Shown here piece after piece: positions 26,265 to 34,661 of a stretch of DNA of 64,000 bases. The translations under genes were made by a program, and so were the position numbers. Below the pieces are notes generated by a model. It was not told the DNA's origin, searched no databases, and was given only the letters and a program-made list of their open reading frames with translations. The stretch comes from Streptomyces sp. NBC_01478 (lineage in GTDB: Bacteria; Actinomycetota; Actinomycetes; Streptomycetales; Streptomycetaceae): the NCBI RefSeq assembly GCF_036227225.1, contig NZ_CP109444.1, positions 5,995,501 through 6,059,500 of the forward strand, given 5' to 3'. The stretch's first letter is position 1; each line of letters begins with the position of its first letter.

Positions 26265-26295
26265 GTACTTGACTATGGATAACACAGGTACTTAC
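26265..26295. promoter_or_regulatory. Repeat elements in the azoR/hxlR divergent promoter
   Basis: GTACTTGAC (26265-26273) and GTACTTAC (26288-26295) form a direct repeat with 23-bp period in an AT-rich island between two divergent starts. A reversed half-site AAGTAC lies further on (about 26318). Probable binding site of the adjacent HxlR protein, by position only. Confidence 0.45.
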
Positions 26296-26335
26296 TTTTT
26301 TTCATCCCTATCCGGGAGGGAAGTACCCTGAAGCC

Positions 26336-26698
26336 ATGACGGTCGAGCAGGAACACGGCACGCACCTGTGCAAGCAGGTCGACAAGGGCATCACCCGTGT
26401 CTTCCAGCTATTCGGAAAGCGCTGGACCGGGCCGATCGTGGCCGTCCTGATGGGCCAGCCCATGCACTTCTCCGACCTGCGCCGGGCGATCCCGGGCATC
26501 AGCGAGCGCATGCTGTCCGACCGGCTGACGGAGCTCGGCGCGGCGGGCCTGCTCGTCCGCGAGGTCGACGAGGGGCCGCCCCTGCGGGTCTCCTACCGGC
26601 TGACGGACGCGGGCAAGGCCTTGGACCCGGCCCTTCGCGAACTCGGCGAGTGGGCCAAGATGCATCTGCCCGAGGGGTGGCAGTCGGGCCCGTGCTGA
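26336..26698 (+). CDS. HxlR-family transcriptional regulator
   Basis: 120-residue winged-helix protein. Family features: Cys12 in HLCKQVDKGI, LFGKRWTGPIVAVLM, MHFSDLRRAIPGISERMLSD (recognition helix) and RLTELGAAGLLVREV. Many HxlR regulators sense quinones or electrophiles through an N-terminal cysteine, and Cys12 is suitably placed. It is divergent from azoR and probably represses it and itself. Confidence 0.9.
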   Translation: MTVEQEHGTHLCKQVDKGITRVFQLFGKRWTGPIVAVLMGQPMHFSDLRRAIPGISERMLSDRLTELGAAGLLVREVDEGPPLRVSYRLTDAGKALDPALRELGEWAKMHLPEGWQSGPC

Positions 26699-26771
26699 GG
26701 CCTGCCCGGCGTGAGTCCCGGACGCTGCGAGGTCCAGACGGTGCGGGGCTGTCGGGGGCGACGGCTGGTGG

Positions 26772-26907
26772 GTGTGGGTTCCGGGTTCCTTTCGGTGCGG
26801 GGCCCGTGGGGTGTGGATCCCTTTCCGACGGGAGGCCCGAAGGGGTGCGGATCCCGTCTGACGCGAGGCCCGAAAGGGTGTGGATCCCGTCCGGCGCCAG
26901 GCGAAGA
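26772..26907. repeat. Imperfect tandem repeat, about 34-bp unit, four copies
   Basis: Units begin at about 26772, 26811, 26845 and 26878, each opening GTGTGGATCC or a near variant and containing AGGCCCGAA. The repeat lies in the non-coding gap after the HxlR gene. The rest of the gap to 27062 holds only the promoter of the DUF2252 gene. Confidence 0.6.
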
Positions 26908-27062
26908 GCGGGTACGGGTCTGTCGTGCGTCCCGGGTTTTCCACAGCCGTGGAGTTGTCCACAGGGTCTGACGTGTTTTCGCCACCGGCTGTACGGTCGT
27001 CGCGAGTTGATGTTCGGGCGAGCGCACGTGAGCGCGATGGGTGCACGGGGGAGGCGGTCGGT

Positions 27063-28472
27063 ATGACCGAGGCCGGTATCGGTGTGGGGCGCAGGCTGCC
27101 CGGGGTGCGGGGCTTCGCCACGTGGCCCGTGGAGGGATCGCCCAAAGAAGAGGGGAAGGCGCTGCGGGAGAGCGTCCCGCACAGAGCGCACGCCACCCTC
27201 GACCTGGACGGCTCCCGCCCCGACGCGGTGACCGCGGTCGAGGAGTCCGGCCGCGGCCGTATCCCCGGGCTCACGCCGATACGGGTGGGCAGGATGGCGG
27301 CCACGCCCTTCGCCTTCCTGCGCGGTTCGGCCGGCCTCATGGCCCACGACCTCGCCCGCACTCCCATGACCCGGATCGGCGCCCAGATCTGCGGCGACGC
27401 CCACGCGGCCAATTTCGGCCTGTACGGCGACGCCCGCGGCGGCCTGGTCATCGACCTCAACGACTTCGACGAGACCGTGCACGGCCCCTGGGAGTGGGAC
27501 CTCAAGCGGCTCGCCGCCTCGCTGGTGCTCGCGGGCCGGGAGGCCGGCGCCGACGAGGACACCTGCCGTACGGCGGCGCACGGCGCGGTGGGTTCCTACC
27601 GCCGCACCATGCGGCTGCTGGCGAAGCTCCCGGTCCTGGACGCGTGGAACGCCATCGCGGACGAGGAGTTGGTCTCCCACGCCGACGCCCGTGACCTGCT
27701 CGGCACACTGGAGCGGGTCTCCGAGAAGGCGCGGGGCAACACCAGCGGGCGGTTCGCGGCCAGGTCGACCGAGGCCGTCGAGGACGGCGGGCGCCGCTTC
27801 GTCGACGCCTCGCCGGTGCTGCGCCGGATCCCGGACGCGGAGGCCGCGGCGGTGGCTGCGTCCCTGGAGGACTATCTGGACACGCTCTCTGAGGACCGCC
27901 TCCCGCTGCTCGCCCGGCACACGGTGCACGACGTCGCCTTCCGCGTCGTCGGCACGGGCAGCGTGGGCACGCGGTCGTACGTCGTGCTGCTCCTGGACCA
28001 CCGCGGCGAACCGCTCGTCCTCCAGGTGAAGGAGGCTCGCCCCTCGGCGCTGGTGCCGCATCTGCTGACCGCCGGGTTCGAGGCGCCGCCCGTCGCGCAC
28101 GAGGGCCGGCGCGTGGTGCTCGGACAGAAGCGGATGCAGGTCGTCAGCGACATCCTGCTGGGCTGGACGACGGTCGACGGACTGCCGTTCCAGGTACGGC
28201 AGTTCCGCAACCGCAAGGGCAGCGTCGACCCGGCCGCCCTCGCCGCCGACCAGATCGACGACTACGGCCGGATGACCGGCGCCCTCCTGGCCCGCGCCCA
28301 CGCGCACAGCGCCGACCCGCGCCTGGTCGCCGGGTACTGCGGCAAGAAGGACGGACTGGACGAGGCGATAGCGACGTTCGCCGTGGCCTACGCCGACCGG
28401 ACCGAGGCAGATCACGCGGAGTTGGTGGGGGCGGTGCGGGCGGGGCGGATCGCGGCGGAGATGGGGGTGTAG
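27063..28472 (+). CDS. DUF2252 family protein
   Basis: 469 residues, ATG 27063 with GGGGGAGG upstream. DUF2252 proteins look like distant members of the protein kinase/aminoglycoside kinase fold. Conserved stretches here are FLRGSAGLMAHDLARTPMTR, ICGDAHAANFGLYGDARGG (the GDxHxxNF motif, HRD-like) and VIDLNDFDETVHGPWEWDLK (the metal-binding Asp). The cellular role of the family is not established. No operon partners. Frames extend upstream to 26880 but overlap the tandem repeat and lack a ribosome site. Confidence 0.85.
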   Translation: MTEAGIGVGRRLPGVRGFATWPVEGSPKEEGKALRESVPHRAHATLDLDGSRPDAVTAVEESGRGRIPGLTPIRVGRMAATPFAFLRGSAGLMAHDLARTPMTRIGAQICGDAHAANFGLYGDARGGLVIDLNDFDETVHGPWEWDLKRLAASLVLAGREAGADEDTCRTAAHGAVGSYRRTMRLLAKLPVLDAWNAIADEELVSHADARDLLGTLERVSEKARGNTSGRFAARSTEAVEDGGRRFVDASPVLRRIPDAEAAAVAASLEDYLDTLSEDRLPLLARHTVHDVAFRVVGTGSVGTRSYVVLLLDHRGEPLVLQVKEARPSALVPHLLTAGFEAPPVAHEGRRVVLGQKRMQVVSDILLGWTTVDGLPFQVRQFRNRKGSVDPAALAADQIDDYGRMTGALLARAHAHSADPRLVAGYCGKKDGLDEAIATFAVAYADRTEADHAELVGAVRAGRIAAEMGV

Positions 28473-28559
28473 GCGGGGCACGTGCCGGCTGGCGGTTCAG
28501 CGGGAGACGGGCGTGAGGTCGGTCGCGGTCGAGGTGGGGGAGCTGATCGTGGCGATGCG

Positions 28560-28628
28560 CTGAACCCGCCAGCGTCTGGGTGCTGAACCGACCAGCGTCT
28601 GGGTGTTGACCCCATCAGCGCCTGAGCG
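28560..28628. repeat. Three tandem copies of a 23-bp repeat
   Basis: Copies at 28560-28582, 28583-28605 and 28606-28628. The shared core is CTGAACC..CCAGCGTCTGGGTG. The first two differ at only a couple of positions and the third is more diverged. Confidence 0.75.
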
Positions 28629-28947
28629 GGGGAGCAGATCGGGGCGAGGAGCCCCGAGTCACCCGTCTCCCAGTCACCCGTCTCCGAACCATCCGTCTCC
28701 CAACCACGCCTCCCGACCACCCGCTCCCGAACTACCCGCCTCCGAGCCGGGCTTCGCCTGCCGAGCCGGACCCGTCTTCGAGCCGGACCCCGCTTTCGAG
28801 CTGGACTGCGCCCCCTCCGAGCCAGCCTGAGCCCGCCGAGCCGGACTGCGCCCCCAAGCCATCCTGAGCCCCGAGCGGGCCGCCCCCTCCGAGCCCACCC
28901 CCGCCATGCCCCCGCCCTCGCGGCAGCGCCACCCGCCCTCCACCAGA

Positions 28948-29003
28948 CACCGCCGCAGCCGATGCCCCGTGGTCGGTAGGCACCGCCGCAGCCGATGCCC
29001 CGT
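28948..29003. repeat. Direct repeat of 23 bp
   Basis: CACCGCCGCAGCCGATGCCC plus CGT occurs at 28948-28970 and again at 28981-29003, period 33 bp, directly upstream of the J-domain gene. Confidence 0.7.
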
Positions 29004-29034
29004 CGCCCGTCGGCCCGTGGCCTACGCTGGTCGG

Positions 29035-30003
29035 GTGACGACCCCGGAAGCTGAGCAGTCCCAGTCCGCGCCCGTTGGTGAACCGGTGCCGGAGCAGGCG
29101 GGCGCCGAGGTGCCGTCTGCCGCCGGAGCCGTGGCGGGTGACGGTTCCGCGAGCGAGGGCACCGGCGCCGGTGCGGACGCCGCGGTGCCCCGGCCCGAGG
29201 AGCGGCTGGACCGGGCCGTACGGGCCGCCGAGCAGGCGCTGATCGAGTACGAGATCGCGGTGGACACCTTCCGCATCGAGGTCGAGAACTTCTCGCGGCT
29301 GCACCACCAGAAACTCGGCCCGATGTACACCCGGCTCGACGAGTTGGACGCCCGGATCGCCGAGGCCATGGCCGCACGCACCGGCAACCCCGAGGACATC
29401 CGCAAGGCGGACGAGGCCCGGGCCCGGGTGATGCCGATGCCCGCGGTCGAGGAGCTGTTCCACGGCTGGATGGACGGCGGCGGCCTGTTCCCGGAGGCCG
29501 AGGCGATGCTCACGGACCAGCCGGTCCGGCCCCCGCAGCGGGTGCGGCCCAGCGAGGAGGCCCGCAAGCTCTACCGCGAGCTGGCCCGCAAGGCCCACCC
29601 CGACCTGGCGCAGGACGAGGACGAGCGCAAGCGGCGTGAGGAGTTCATCACCCGGGTCAACGCCGCCTACAGCCGCGGCGACGCCCCGCTGCTGCGCGAG
29701 CTGGCCGAGGAGTGGGCGGCGGGACCGGCCCCGGCGGAGCGCGGCCCGAGCCCCAGCGAGGAGCTCTACGCCCGTCTCGAATGGCTCGCCCACCGCAAGG
29801 AACTCCTCACGCTCGTCGCCAGGGAGTTGGAGGAGGGCGCCATCGGCTCCATGCTCCGGATGGCCCCGGACGACCCCGACCACCTTCTCGACGAGATCGC
29901 CGAGCAGTTGCTCGCCCAGGTCGCCGAGCGGGAGGCCGAGCTGGCGGACCTGCTCTCGCAGCCGCGTGCGTCGGAAGGTCCGTCGGGTAGCGTCGGGGCA
30001 TGA
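29035..30003 (+). CDS. J-domain-containing protein
   Basis: 322 residues, GTG start. After an acidic/Ala-rich N-terminus there is a helical, coiled-coil-like region (about 60-125) and then SEEARKLYRELARKAHPDLA near residue 180, which carries the invariant HPD tripeptide of J domains between two helices. A further helical region closes the protein. J domains stimulate the ATPase of DnaK-type chaperones. There is no zinc-finger or Gly/Phe region, so it is not DnaJ itself but an atypical co-chaperone or a scaffold using the fold. Its stop overlaps the next ATG by 4 nt, so it is co-translated with a rhodanese. Confidence 0.8.
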   Translation: MTTPEAEQSQSAPVGEPVPEQAGAEVPSAAGAVAGDGSASEGTGAGADAAVPRPEERLDRAVRAAEQALIEYEIAVDTFRIEVENFSRLHHQKLGPMYTRLDELDARIAEAMAARTGNPEDIRKADEARARVMPMPAVEELFHGWMDGGGLFPEAEAMLTDQPVRPPQRVRPSEEARKLYRELARKAHPDLAQDEDERKRREEFITRVNAAYSRGDAPLLRELAEEWAAGPAPAERGPSPSEELYARLEWLAHRKELLTLVARELEEGAIGSMLRMAPDDPDHLLDEIAEQLLAQVAEREAELADLLSQPRASEGPSGSVGA

Positions 30004-30347
30004 GTTTCGGAGCTGGTGTGCCCACGGTCGAGGTCGGCGACCTCAAGGACGGCGACTTCCTGCTGGACGTCCGCGAGGACGACGAGTGGCAGGCGGGTCA
30101 CGCCACGGGGGCGCTGCACATCCCCATCAGTGAATTCGTCGCCCGGTACGGCGAGTTGACCGAGGCGGCGCCGCAGGACGGGCGGGTCCATGTGATCTGC
30201 CGCTCCGGCGGGCGTTCGGCCCAGGTCACGATGTACCTGGCCCAGCAGGGCATCGACGCCGTGAACGTCGACGGCGGCATGCAGGTGTGGGCCGCGGCCG
30301 GCCGACCCGTCGTCACGGACGAGGGCCAACCGGGCTTCGTGCTGTAG
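30000..30347 (+). CDS. Single-domain rhodanese-like protein
   Basis: 115 residues, one rhodanese domain: LLDVREDDEWQAGHATGALH (entry motif) and the active-site loop VICRSGGRSAQ with catalytic Cys near residue 69. It should carry a persulfide for sulfur transfer or cyanide detoxification in the cytoplasm. It is translationally coupled to the J-domain gene. The two may act together, but the sequence does not show how. Confidence 0.88.
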   Translation: MSFGAGVPTVEVGDLKDGDFLLDVREDDEWQAGHATGALHIPISEFVARYGELTEAAPQDGRVHVICRSGGRSAQVTMYLAQQGIDAVNVDGGMQVWAAAGRPVVTDEGQPGFVL

Positions 30348-30375
30348 CCACAACCGTGGTTGCGGTCGGCGGGGT

Positions 30376-31509
30376 CTAGCCCAAAGGGTGGGCCGCCAGC
30401 AGATCTCCCAACGCCTCCTCGTGTGCCGCCGCCGGGCCGAGCGACAGCTCCAGGTGCTTGGCCCAGGCGTGGTACCGGTGCAGCGGATAGTCGGTGTCGG
30501 CGCCGAACCCTCCGTGCAGATGCTGCGCGGTCTGCACGACCCGTCGTACCCCCTCCGCCGCCCAGATCTTGGCCACGGCCAGGTCCGCGGCGGCGGGCAG
30601 CGCGCCCTGTGCCCCCGAGGCGATCCGCCACGCGGCCTGCCACAGGGTGGCCTCCATCGCGCGCAGGTCGATGTAGCGGTCGGCGGCCTGCACGGCGACG
30701 GCCTGGAAGGTCGCGACGGGGAACCCGAACTGCTCGCGCTTGCCGGTGTATTCACTGGTCATGCGCAGGACGGCGGTGCCGAGTCCGAGGGCCAGCGCGC
30801 AGGTGCCGGCGGTCAGCAGATCGCGCAGCCACTCCCAGGCGCCGTCGGCGTCGATGACGTCGACCCGCGCGATCGGCACGGATTCCAGGCGCAGTTCGGC
30901 GAGCCGCTCGCCCGTGGTGGAGATCTGCTCGGCGAGGACGACGCCTTCGCGGTCCGGGGCGACAAGCGCGAGGACGGTCCGGCCGGCGTCCGTGTGCGCC
31001 GGTACGACGACCAGGTCCGCGTTGTACGCCCACGGCACCGCCGTCTGCACCCCGTCCAGCACCCACCGGTCGCCGTCCCGCCGTGCCGTCACGGCGAGTT
31101 CGGCCGGGTCGTGGCCGGTGCGGCCGTGCGCGGCGACGGTCAGCACGAGGTCGCCGCGGCCGGCCCGGGTGAGCAGGGCGGACCTCAACTCCTCGCCGCC
31201 GTAGGCCTGTACGGTCGCCGCCGCCGCGTTGCTCTCCAGGAGCGGCACCCTGGCCAGCACCTTCGCCGACTCCCGCAGCACCAGGCACAGGGCGATCGCG
31301 TCCAGGCCCGCGCCGCTGTACGCCTCGTCGAGCAGCAGGCTCAGCAGGTCCGCCCCGGCGAGCCTGGCCCACAGCGCGCGGTCGAAGTCGTCGGCCACGG
31401 CGCCCGTGGTGTCGGCCGGACTGGGCACACCGTCCGGCGCGACATCGGCGAACACCCCCGCCGCCGCCTCGGCCGCCGCCTGCTGCTCCTCGCTGAAGGT
31501 GAAGTCCAC
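30376..31509 (-). CDS. Acyl-CoA dehydrogenase
   Basis: 377-residue FAD-dependent acyl-CoA dehydrogenase. It starts VDFTFSEEQQAAAEAAAGVF (GTG 31509, AAGGA upstream), with the alpha-beta-alpha fold and a C-terminal helical domain containing SEYTGKREQFGFPVATFQAV and LHGGFGADTDYPLHRY. The C-terminal YEGT motif carrying the catalytic Glu in medium-chain-type enzymes is not evident here, as in the paired FadE subunits of actinobacterial steroid and side-chain degradation. The promoter has a KstR-consensus palindrome (31554-31567) and a PaaR-type box (31604-31617), implying control by acyl-CoA-responsive TetR regulators. No second dehydrogenase subunit is adjacent. Confidence 0.88.
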   Translation of the reverse strand: MDFTFSEEQQAAAEAAAGVFADVAPDGVPSPADTTGAVADDFDRALWARLAGADLLSLLLDEAYSGAGLDAIALCLVLRESAKVLARVPLLESNAAAATVQAYGGEELRSALLTRAGRGDLVLTVAAHGRTGHDPAELAVTARRDGDRWVLDGVQTAVPWAYNADLVVVPAHTDAGRTVLALVAPDREGVVLAEQISTTGERLAELRLESVPIARVDVIDADGAWEWLRDLLTAGTCALALGLGTAVLRMTSEYTGKREQFGFPVATFQAVAVQAADRYIDLRAMEATLWQAAWRIASGAQGALPAAADLAVAKIWAAEGVRRVVQTAQHLHGGFGADTDYPLHRYHAWAKHLELSLGPAAAHEEALGDLLAAHPLG

Positions 31510-31553
31510 GGTTCCCGTCCTTCCGCAAGACCTGATCTGACGGAGCGTCAAGA

Positions 31554-31567
31554 TAGAACACGTTCTA
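31554..31567. promoter_or_regulatory. KstR-type operator palindrome
   Basis: TAGAACACGTTCTA fits the published KstR consensus TnnAACnnGTTnnA exactly. It lies 45 bp upstream of the acyl-CoA dehydrogenase start, overlapping the expected promoter. No kstR gene is in the window. Confidence 0.65.
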
Positions 31568-31603
31568 CAAGAAGGGAACGGTCCGGCCGGTTGCCCCGCA
31601 CCT

Positions 31604-31617
31604 GCCGATCGTTCGGT
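31604..31617. promoter_or_regulatory. PaaR-type operator box (third copy)
   Basis: On the minus strand ACCGAACGATCGGC, which differs from the paaN/paaH box (ACCGAACGATCGGT) at one position. It lies about 95 bp upstream of the acyl-CoA dehydrogenase start and about 180 bp from the divergent DUF5819 gene. Confidence 0.55.
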
Positions 31618-31793
31618 TTGTCCGTTCCATGGTCGAATGCGCCGAGGTGGGGCGTCAACGGCTGTGGATAACCCGCGGGCAGCCCCTGTGGACAACATGA
31701 CAAGGTGCATGACCTGTGGGCATCAGGACTGTGCCGGGAGCGTGCGTCTGAGTACCGTTCCGTGCGACGGACAGGAATCGGAAACGGGGCGGA

Positions 31794-32630
31794 ATGGACG
31801 CGAACGACGGAGGCTCGAACGCCCCCGAGGGGGAGCAGGCGCCTGCTCCCTCCGTCGAGGGCCCCCCGCGCACGCCAGCCGCCCCCGAAGGGCCGCACGT
31901 GCCCGCCCAGCAGCCCCCGTACCCACCTCCGCCCGAGCCGCAGGCACAGCCGCACCCGCCCCACGATCTCGCGGACGCCCGTATCGGAGTCTCCGCGCTG
32001 TCCCTGCGCTATCAGATCGGTGCCGCGCTGGCGGTCGCGGTCGTCGCGGTGGCCGCGCTGGTCCATCTCGGGATGGTGTTCCTGCACGTCGCGCCGTCGA
32101 ACACGGTGACGAAGCAGCACGGCAAGGCGATCGACGAGTGGATCTATCCCGAGTTCGAGCAGAACTGGAAGCTCTTCGCGCCGAACCCGTTGCAGCAGAA
32201 CATCGAGGTCCAGGTGCGCGCCGATGTCCGTACCGCGGACGGCACGACCCGTACGACCGGCTGGTACGACCTGTCGGCCGAGGACGGCGCGGCCATCGAC
32301 GGCAATCTCCTGCCGAGCCACACCGAGCAGAACGAGCTGCGCAGGGCCTGGGACTTCCTTACCGCCACGCACGACAGCGCCAACCGCCCGATCGGCCTGC
32401 GTGGCACGCTCGCGGAGACGTATCTGCGGCGCATCGTCGTGCTGCGCCTGGACCGGGACGACGCGGCCGGCGGGCAGGGCGGTGTCGTCCAGCGCGTCCA
32501 GGTCCGCTCCCGCACCACCAACGTGCCCCCGCCCGAGTGGAGTGACGAGCAGGTGTCGACCACCCCCCAGTACCGCCTGCTGCCCTGGTGGCCGGTCCCG
32601 GCGGACGAGGCCGCGGGAGGCGTCCGGTGA
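31794..32630 (+). CDS. DUF5819-family membrane-anchored protein
   Basis: 278 residues. A long Pro/Ala-rich cytoplasmic N-terminus (about 1-65) precedes one transmembrane helix (QIGAALAVAVVAVAALVHLG) and an extracytoplasmic domain with FEQNWKLFAPNPLQQNIEVQ, the conserved core of DUF5819. Its stop overlaps the start of the HTTM gene as GTGA. DUF5819 and HTTM genes are commonly neighbours, so the two probably form one membrane system, perhaps with DUF5819 as substrate or partner. The biochemical role is unknown. Confidence 0.8.
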   Translation: MDANDGGSNAPEGEQAPAPSVEGPPRTPAAPEGPHVPAQQPPYPPPPEPQAQPHPPHDLADARIGVSALSLRYQIGAALAVAVVAVAALVHLGMVFLHVAPSNTVTKQHGKAIDEWIYPEFEQNWKLFAPNPLQQNIEVQVRADVRTADGTTRTTGWYDLSAEDGAAIDGNLLPSHTEQNELRRAWDFLTATHDSANRPIGLRGTLAETYLRRIVVLRLDRDDAAGGQGGVVQRVQVRSRTTNVPPPEWSDEQVSTTPQYRLLPWWPVPADEAAGGVR

Positions 32631-33850
32631 ACGGTTTCTCCCTCGCGGTCTCGCGAGGCATCGCCCGCGTCACCGAGTCGGCCCTCGGTCCCTACCAGAG
32701 CGCCGTGATCCGCATCGGCTTCGCCGGGACCTGGCTGCTGTTCCTGCTCCGCGAACTGCCCCACCGCCAGGAGCTCTACGGCCCCGACGGACCGTGGAGC
32801 TGGGACCTCGCCCGCCAACTGATCGCGGACAACGGCGCGTTCACGGCCCTGATGTGGTCGGACGGGCAGTTCTGGTTCGAGACGGTGTACGCGCTGGCCG
32901 TACTGGCGAGCGTCCTGCTGCTGCTCGGCTGGCGCACCCGCACGATGTCCGTGCTGTTCATGGTCGGCGTGCTCTCCCTGCAGAACCGCAGTGTCTTCAT
33001 GGGCGACGGCGGCGACAACGTCCTGCACCTGATGTCCCTGTACCTGGTGTTCACCCGCTGCGGCCAGGTCTGGTCCCTCGACGCACGCCGGGCCCTGCGT
33101 ACGCGGGACGCACGCGCGCGTGGGGAGCGGATTCCCGACCGGGTCGGACCCGTCCTGTGGATCGTGCTCGGCGCGGCGCTCGTCGCGGTGACCGCGGCCG
33201 GCCGGTTCGACAGCGCCTGGTTCGTGCCCGCGCTGCTGTGGGGCGTCTGGCTGGCGCAGGCCCTGTGGTGGGTGATCGGGCGGTACGCGAGGTCGTACGA
33301 GCCCCGGGTGCTGCTCGACGTCGTCGCGAACGTGATCCACAACGGCGCCCTGTTCGTGATCGCGTGCGAGGCCTGTCTGATCTACGCGACGGCCGGCTGG
33401 TACAAGATCCAGGGTTCCCGCTGGCAGGACGGCACCGCCGTCTACTACCCGCTCCACCTCGACTACTTCTCCCCCTGGCCCGCCCTCGCCGACCTGCTGG
33501 CCGGCAGCGGCACGATGGTCATGCTCGTGACCTACGGGACCGTGATCGTGCAGGTCGCCTTCCCGTTCACGCTCTTCAACCGGCGCGTCAAGAACGTCCT
33601 GCTGGCCGCGATGATGACCGAGCACGCCGTGATCGCCGTACTCCTGGGGCTGCCGTTCTTCTCTCTGGCGATGATCGCGACGGACGCGGTCTTCCTGCCG
33701 ACGTCGTTCCTGCGCCGGCTCGGCGGATGGGCGGCACGCGCGCGTGGACGGTGGTTCACGTGGGGCGGCCGTCCGGTGCCGGACGGGGATCGGGGGGAGC
33801 CGCATGCCCCGGAGAACCCCGAGCACAGCCACGTAGGCTTCACCGCATGA
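32627..33850 (+). CDS. HTTM-domain membrane protein
   Basis: 407 residues, GTG start coupled to the preceding gene. Polytopic protein with an HTTM domain, the membrane domain shared with vitamin K-dependent gamma-carboxylase. Visible landmarks are FMGDGGDNVLHLMSLYLVFT and the aromatic block YATAGWYKIQGSRWQDGTAV, YYPLHLDYFSPWP typical of bacterial HTTM proteins. About 8 hydrophobic segments. A carboxylase-like or quinone-using reaction is possible by family, but bacterial members are mostly uncharacterised. The last codon overlaps the methyltransferase start. Confidence 0.85.
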   Translation: MNGFSLAVSRGIARVTESALGPYQSAVIRIGFAGTWLLFLLRELPHRQELYGPDGPWSWDLARQLIADNGAFTALMWSDGQFWFETVYALAVLASVLLLLGWRTRTMSVLFMVGVLSLQNRSVFMGDGGDNVLHLMSLYLVFTRCGQVWSLDARRALRTRDARARGERIPDRVGPVLWIVLGAALVAVTAAGRFDSAWFVPALLWGVWLAQALWWVIGRYARSYEPRVLLDVVANVIHNGALFVIACEACLIYATAGWYKIQGSRWQDGTAVYYPLHLDYFSPWPALADLLAGSGTMVMLVTYGTVIVQVAFPFTLFNRRVKNVLLAAMMTEHAVIAVLLGLPFFSLAMIATDAVFLPTSFLRRLGGWAARARGRWFTWGGRPVPDGDRGEPHAPENPEHSHVGFTA

Positions 33851-34590
33851 CCGACCCCGCAGCGGCCGACTGGCACCGGCTCGCCGAGACCGCCGTGCTG
33901 CTCGACGGATTCCACGCCCTCAAGCACGCGCTGCGCTTCGGGGCCGAGGTCCCCGTGGCGGTCACCACGGACCGGCGGGCGGCCCTCGCCCTCGCCGCCG
34001 AACTGGCCCCCGACGTACGGGACACCCTGGACGCGCTGCTGACGGAGGTCCCGGAGGACACGTACCGGTCCTTCGTGCCGCGCCCGCATCCCACCGCGGT
34101 GGCCGCCCTGGCCATACGCCCCGCGCGTGACGCCAATCTCCGGAAGCTCGCGCACACGCCCCGCAGCGCGCCGGTGATCGTCCTCGACAACCCGCGCAAC
34201 CTGGGCAACGCCGGGGCCGTGATCCGCCTCGCCGCCGGTTTCGGGGCGACCGGTGTGGTCACCACCGGGACGCTCGACCCCTGGCATCCCACGGTCGTGC
34301 GCGCCGGGGCGGGGCTGCACTACGCGACCGCCGTGGAGCGACTGACGGTCGACGAACTGCCGCCCGGCCCGGTGTTCGCCCTCGATCCGGAGGGCGACGA
34401 CATCCGGGCCCTGAAGCTTCCGGACGACGCCGTCCTCGCCTTCGGCTCCGAACGCAGCGGCCTGTCGGCCGAACTACGCGCCCGCACCGACCACTTGGTG
34501 TCCCTGCCGATGCGCCCCCAGGTCTCCAGCTACAACCTGGCGACGAGCGTGGCGATGACCTTGTACCACTGGAGCACTGGAGCGCCCTGA
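33847..34590 (+). CDS. SpoU/TrmH-family RNA 2'-O-methyltransferase
   Basis: 247 residues, ATG overlapping the HTTM stop (ATGA). Trefoil-knot methyltransferase: motif 1 VIVLDNPRNLGNAGAVIRLA near residue 110 (the conserved Arg), motif 2 VLAFGSERSGLSAELR near 195, motif 3 LPMRPQVSSYNLATSVAMTL near 220. It uses SAM to methylate a ribose 2'-OH in tRNA or rRNA. Motif 3 differs from the usual GSVESLNVSVA by an SSYNLATSVA reading, so the exact target is uncertain. Coupling to membrane genes is unusual and may only reflect gene packing. Confidence 0.82.
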   Translation: MTDPAAADWHRLAETAVLLDGFHALKHALRFGAEVPVAVTTDRRAALALAAELAPDVRDTLDALLTEVPEDTYRSFVPRPHPTAVAALAIRPARDANLRKLAHTPRSAPVIVLDNPRNLGNAGAVIRLAAGFGATGVVTTGTLDPWHPTVVRAGAGLHYATAVERLTVDELPPGPVFALDPEGDDIRALKLPDDAVLAFGSERSGLSAELRARTDHLVSLPMRPQVSSYNLATSVAMTLYHWSTGAP

Positions 34591-34661
34591 AGGGGCGCGG
34601 GGAACTGCGCGACAAGCCACAACGGACCGTTAGTCGCACGACAACCGCACCCCCCGAGCTC

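Larger units (their letters stand above)
28473..29034. other. Low-complexity intergenic region
   Basis: 562 nt without a gene. 28500-28640 holds a tandem repeat (listed separately). 28660-28900 is made of short degenerate CCGTCTCC/CCACCCG-like units. 28948-29003 carries a 23-bp direct repeat just before the next start. No transcription signals stand out. Confidence 0.5.

Noticed and set aside
26772..28628. The short tandem repeats as a CRISPR array
   Set aside because: The repeats are back to back without spacers, have too few copies, and no cas gene is present.
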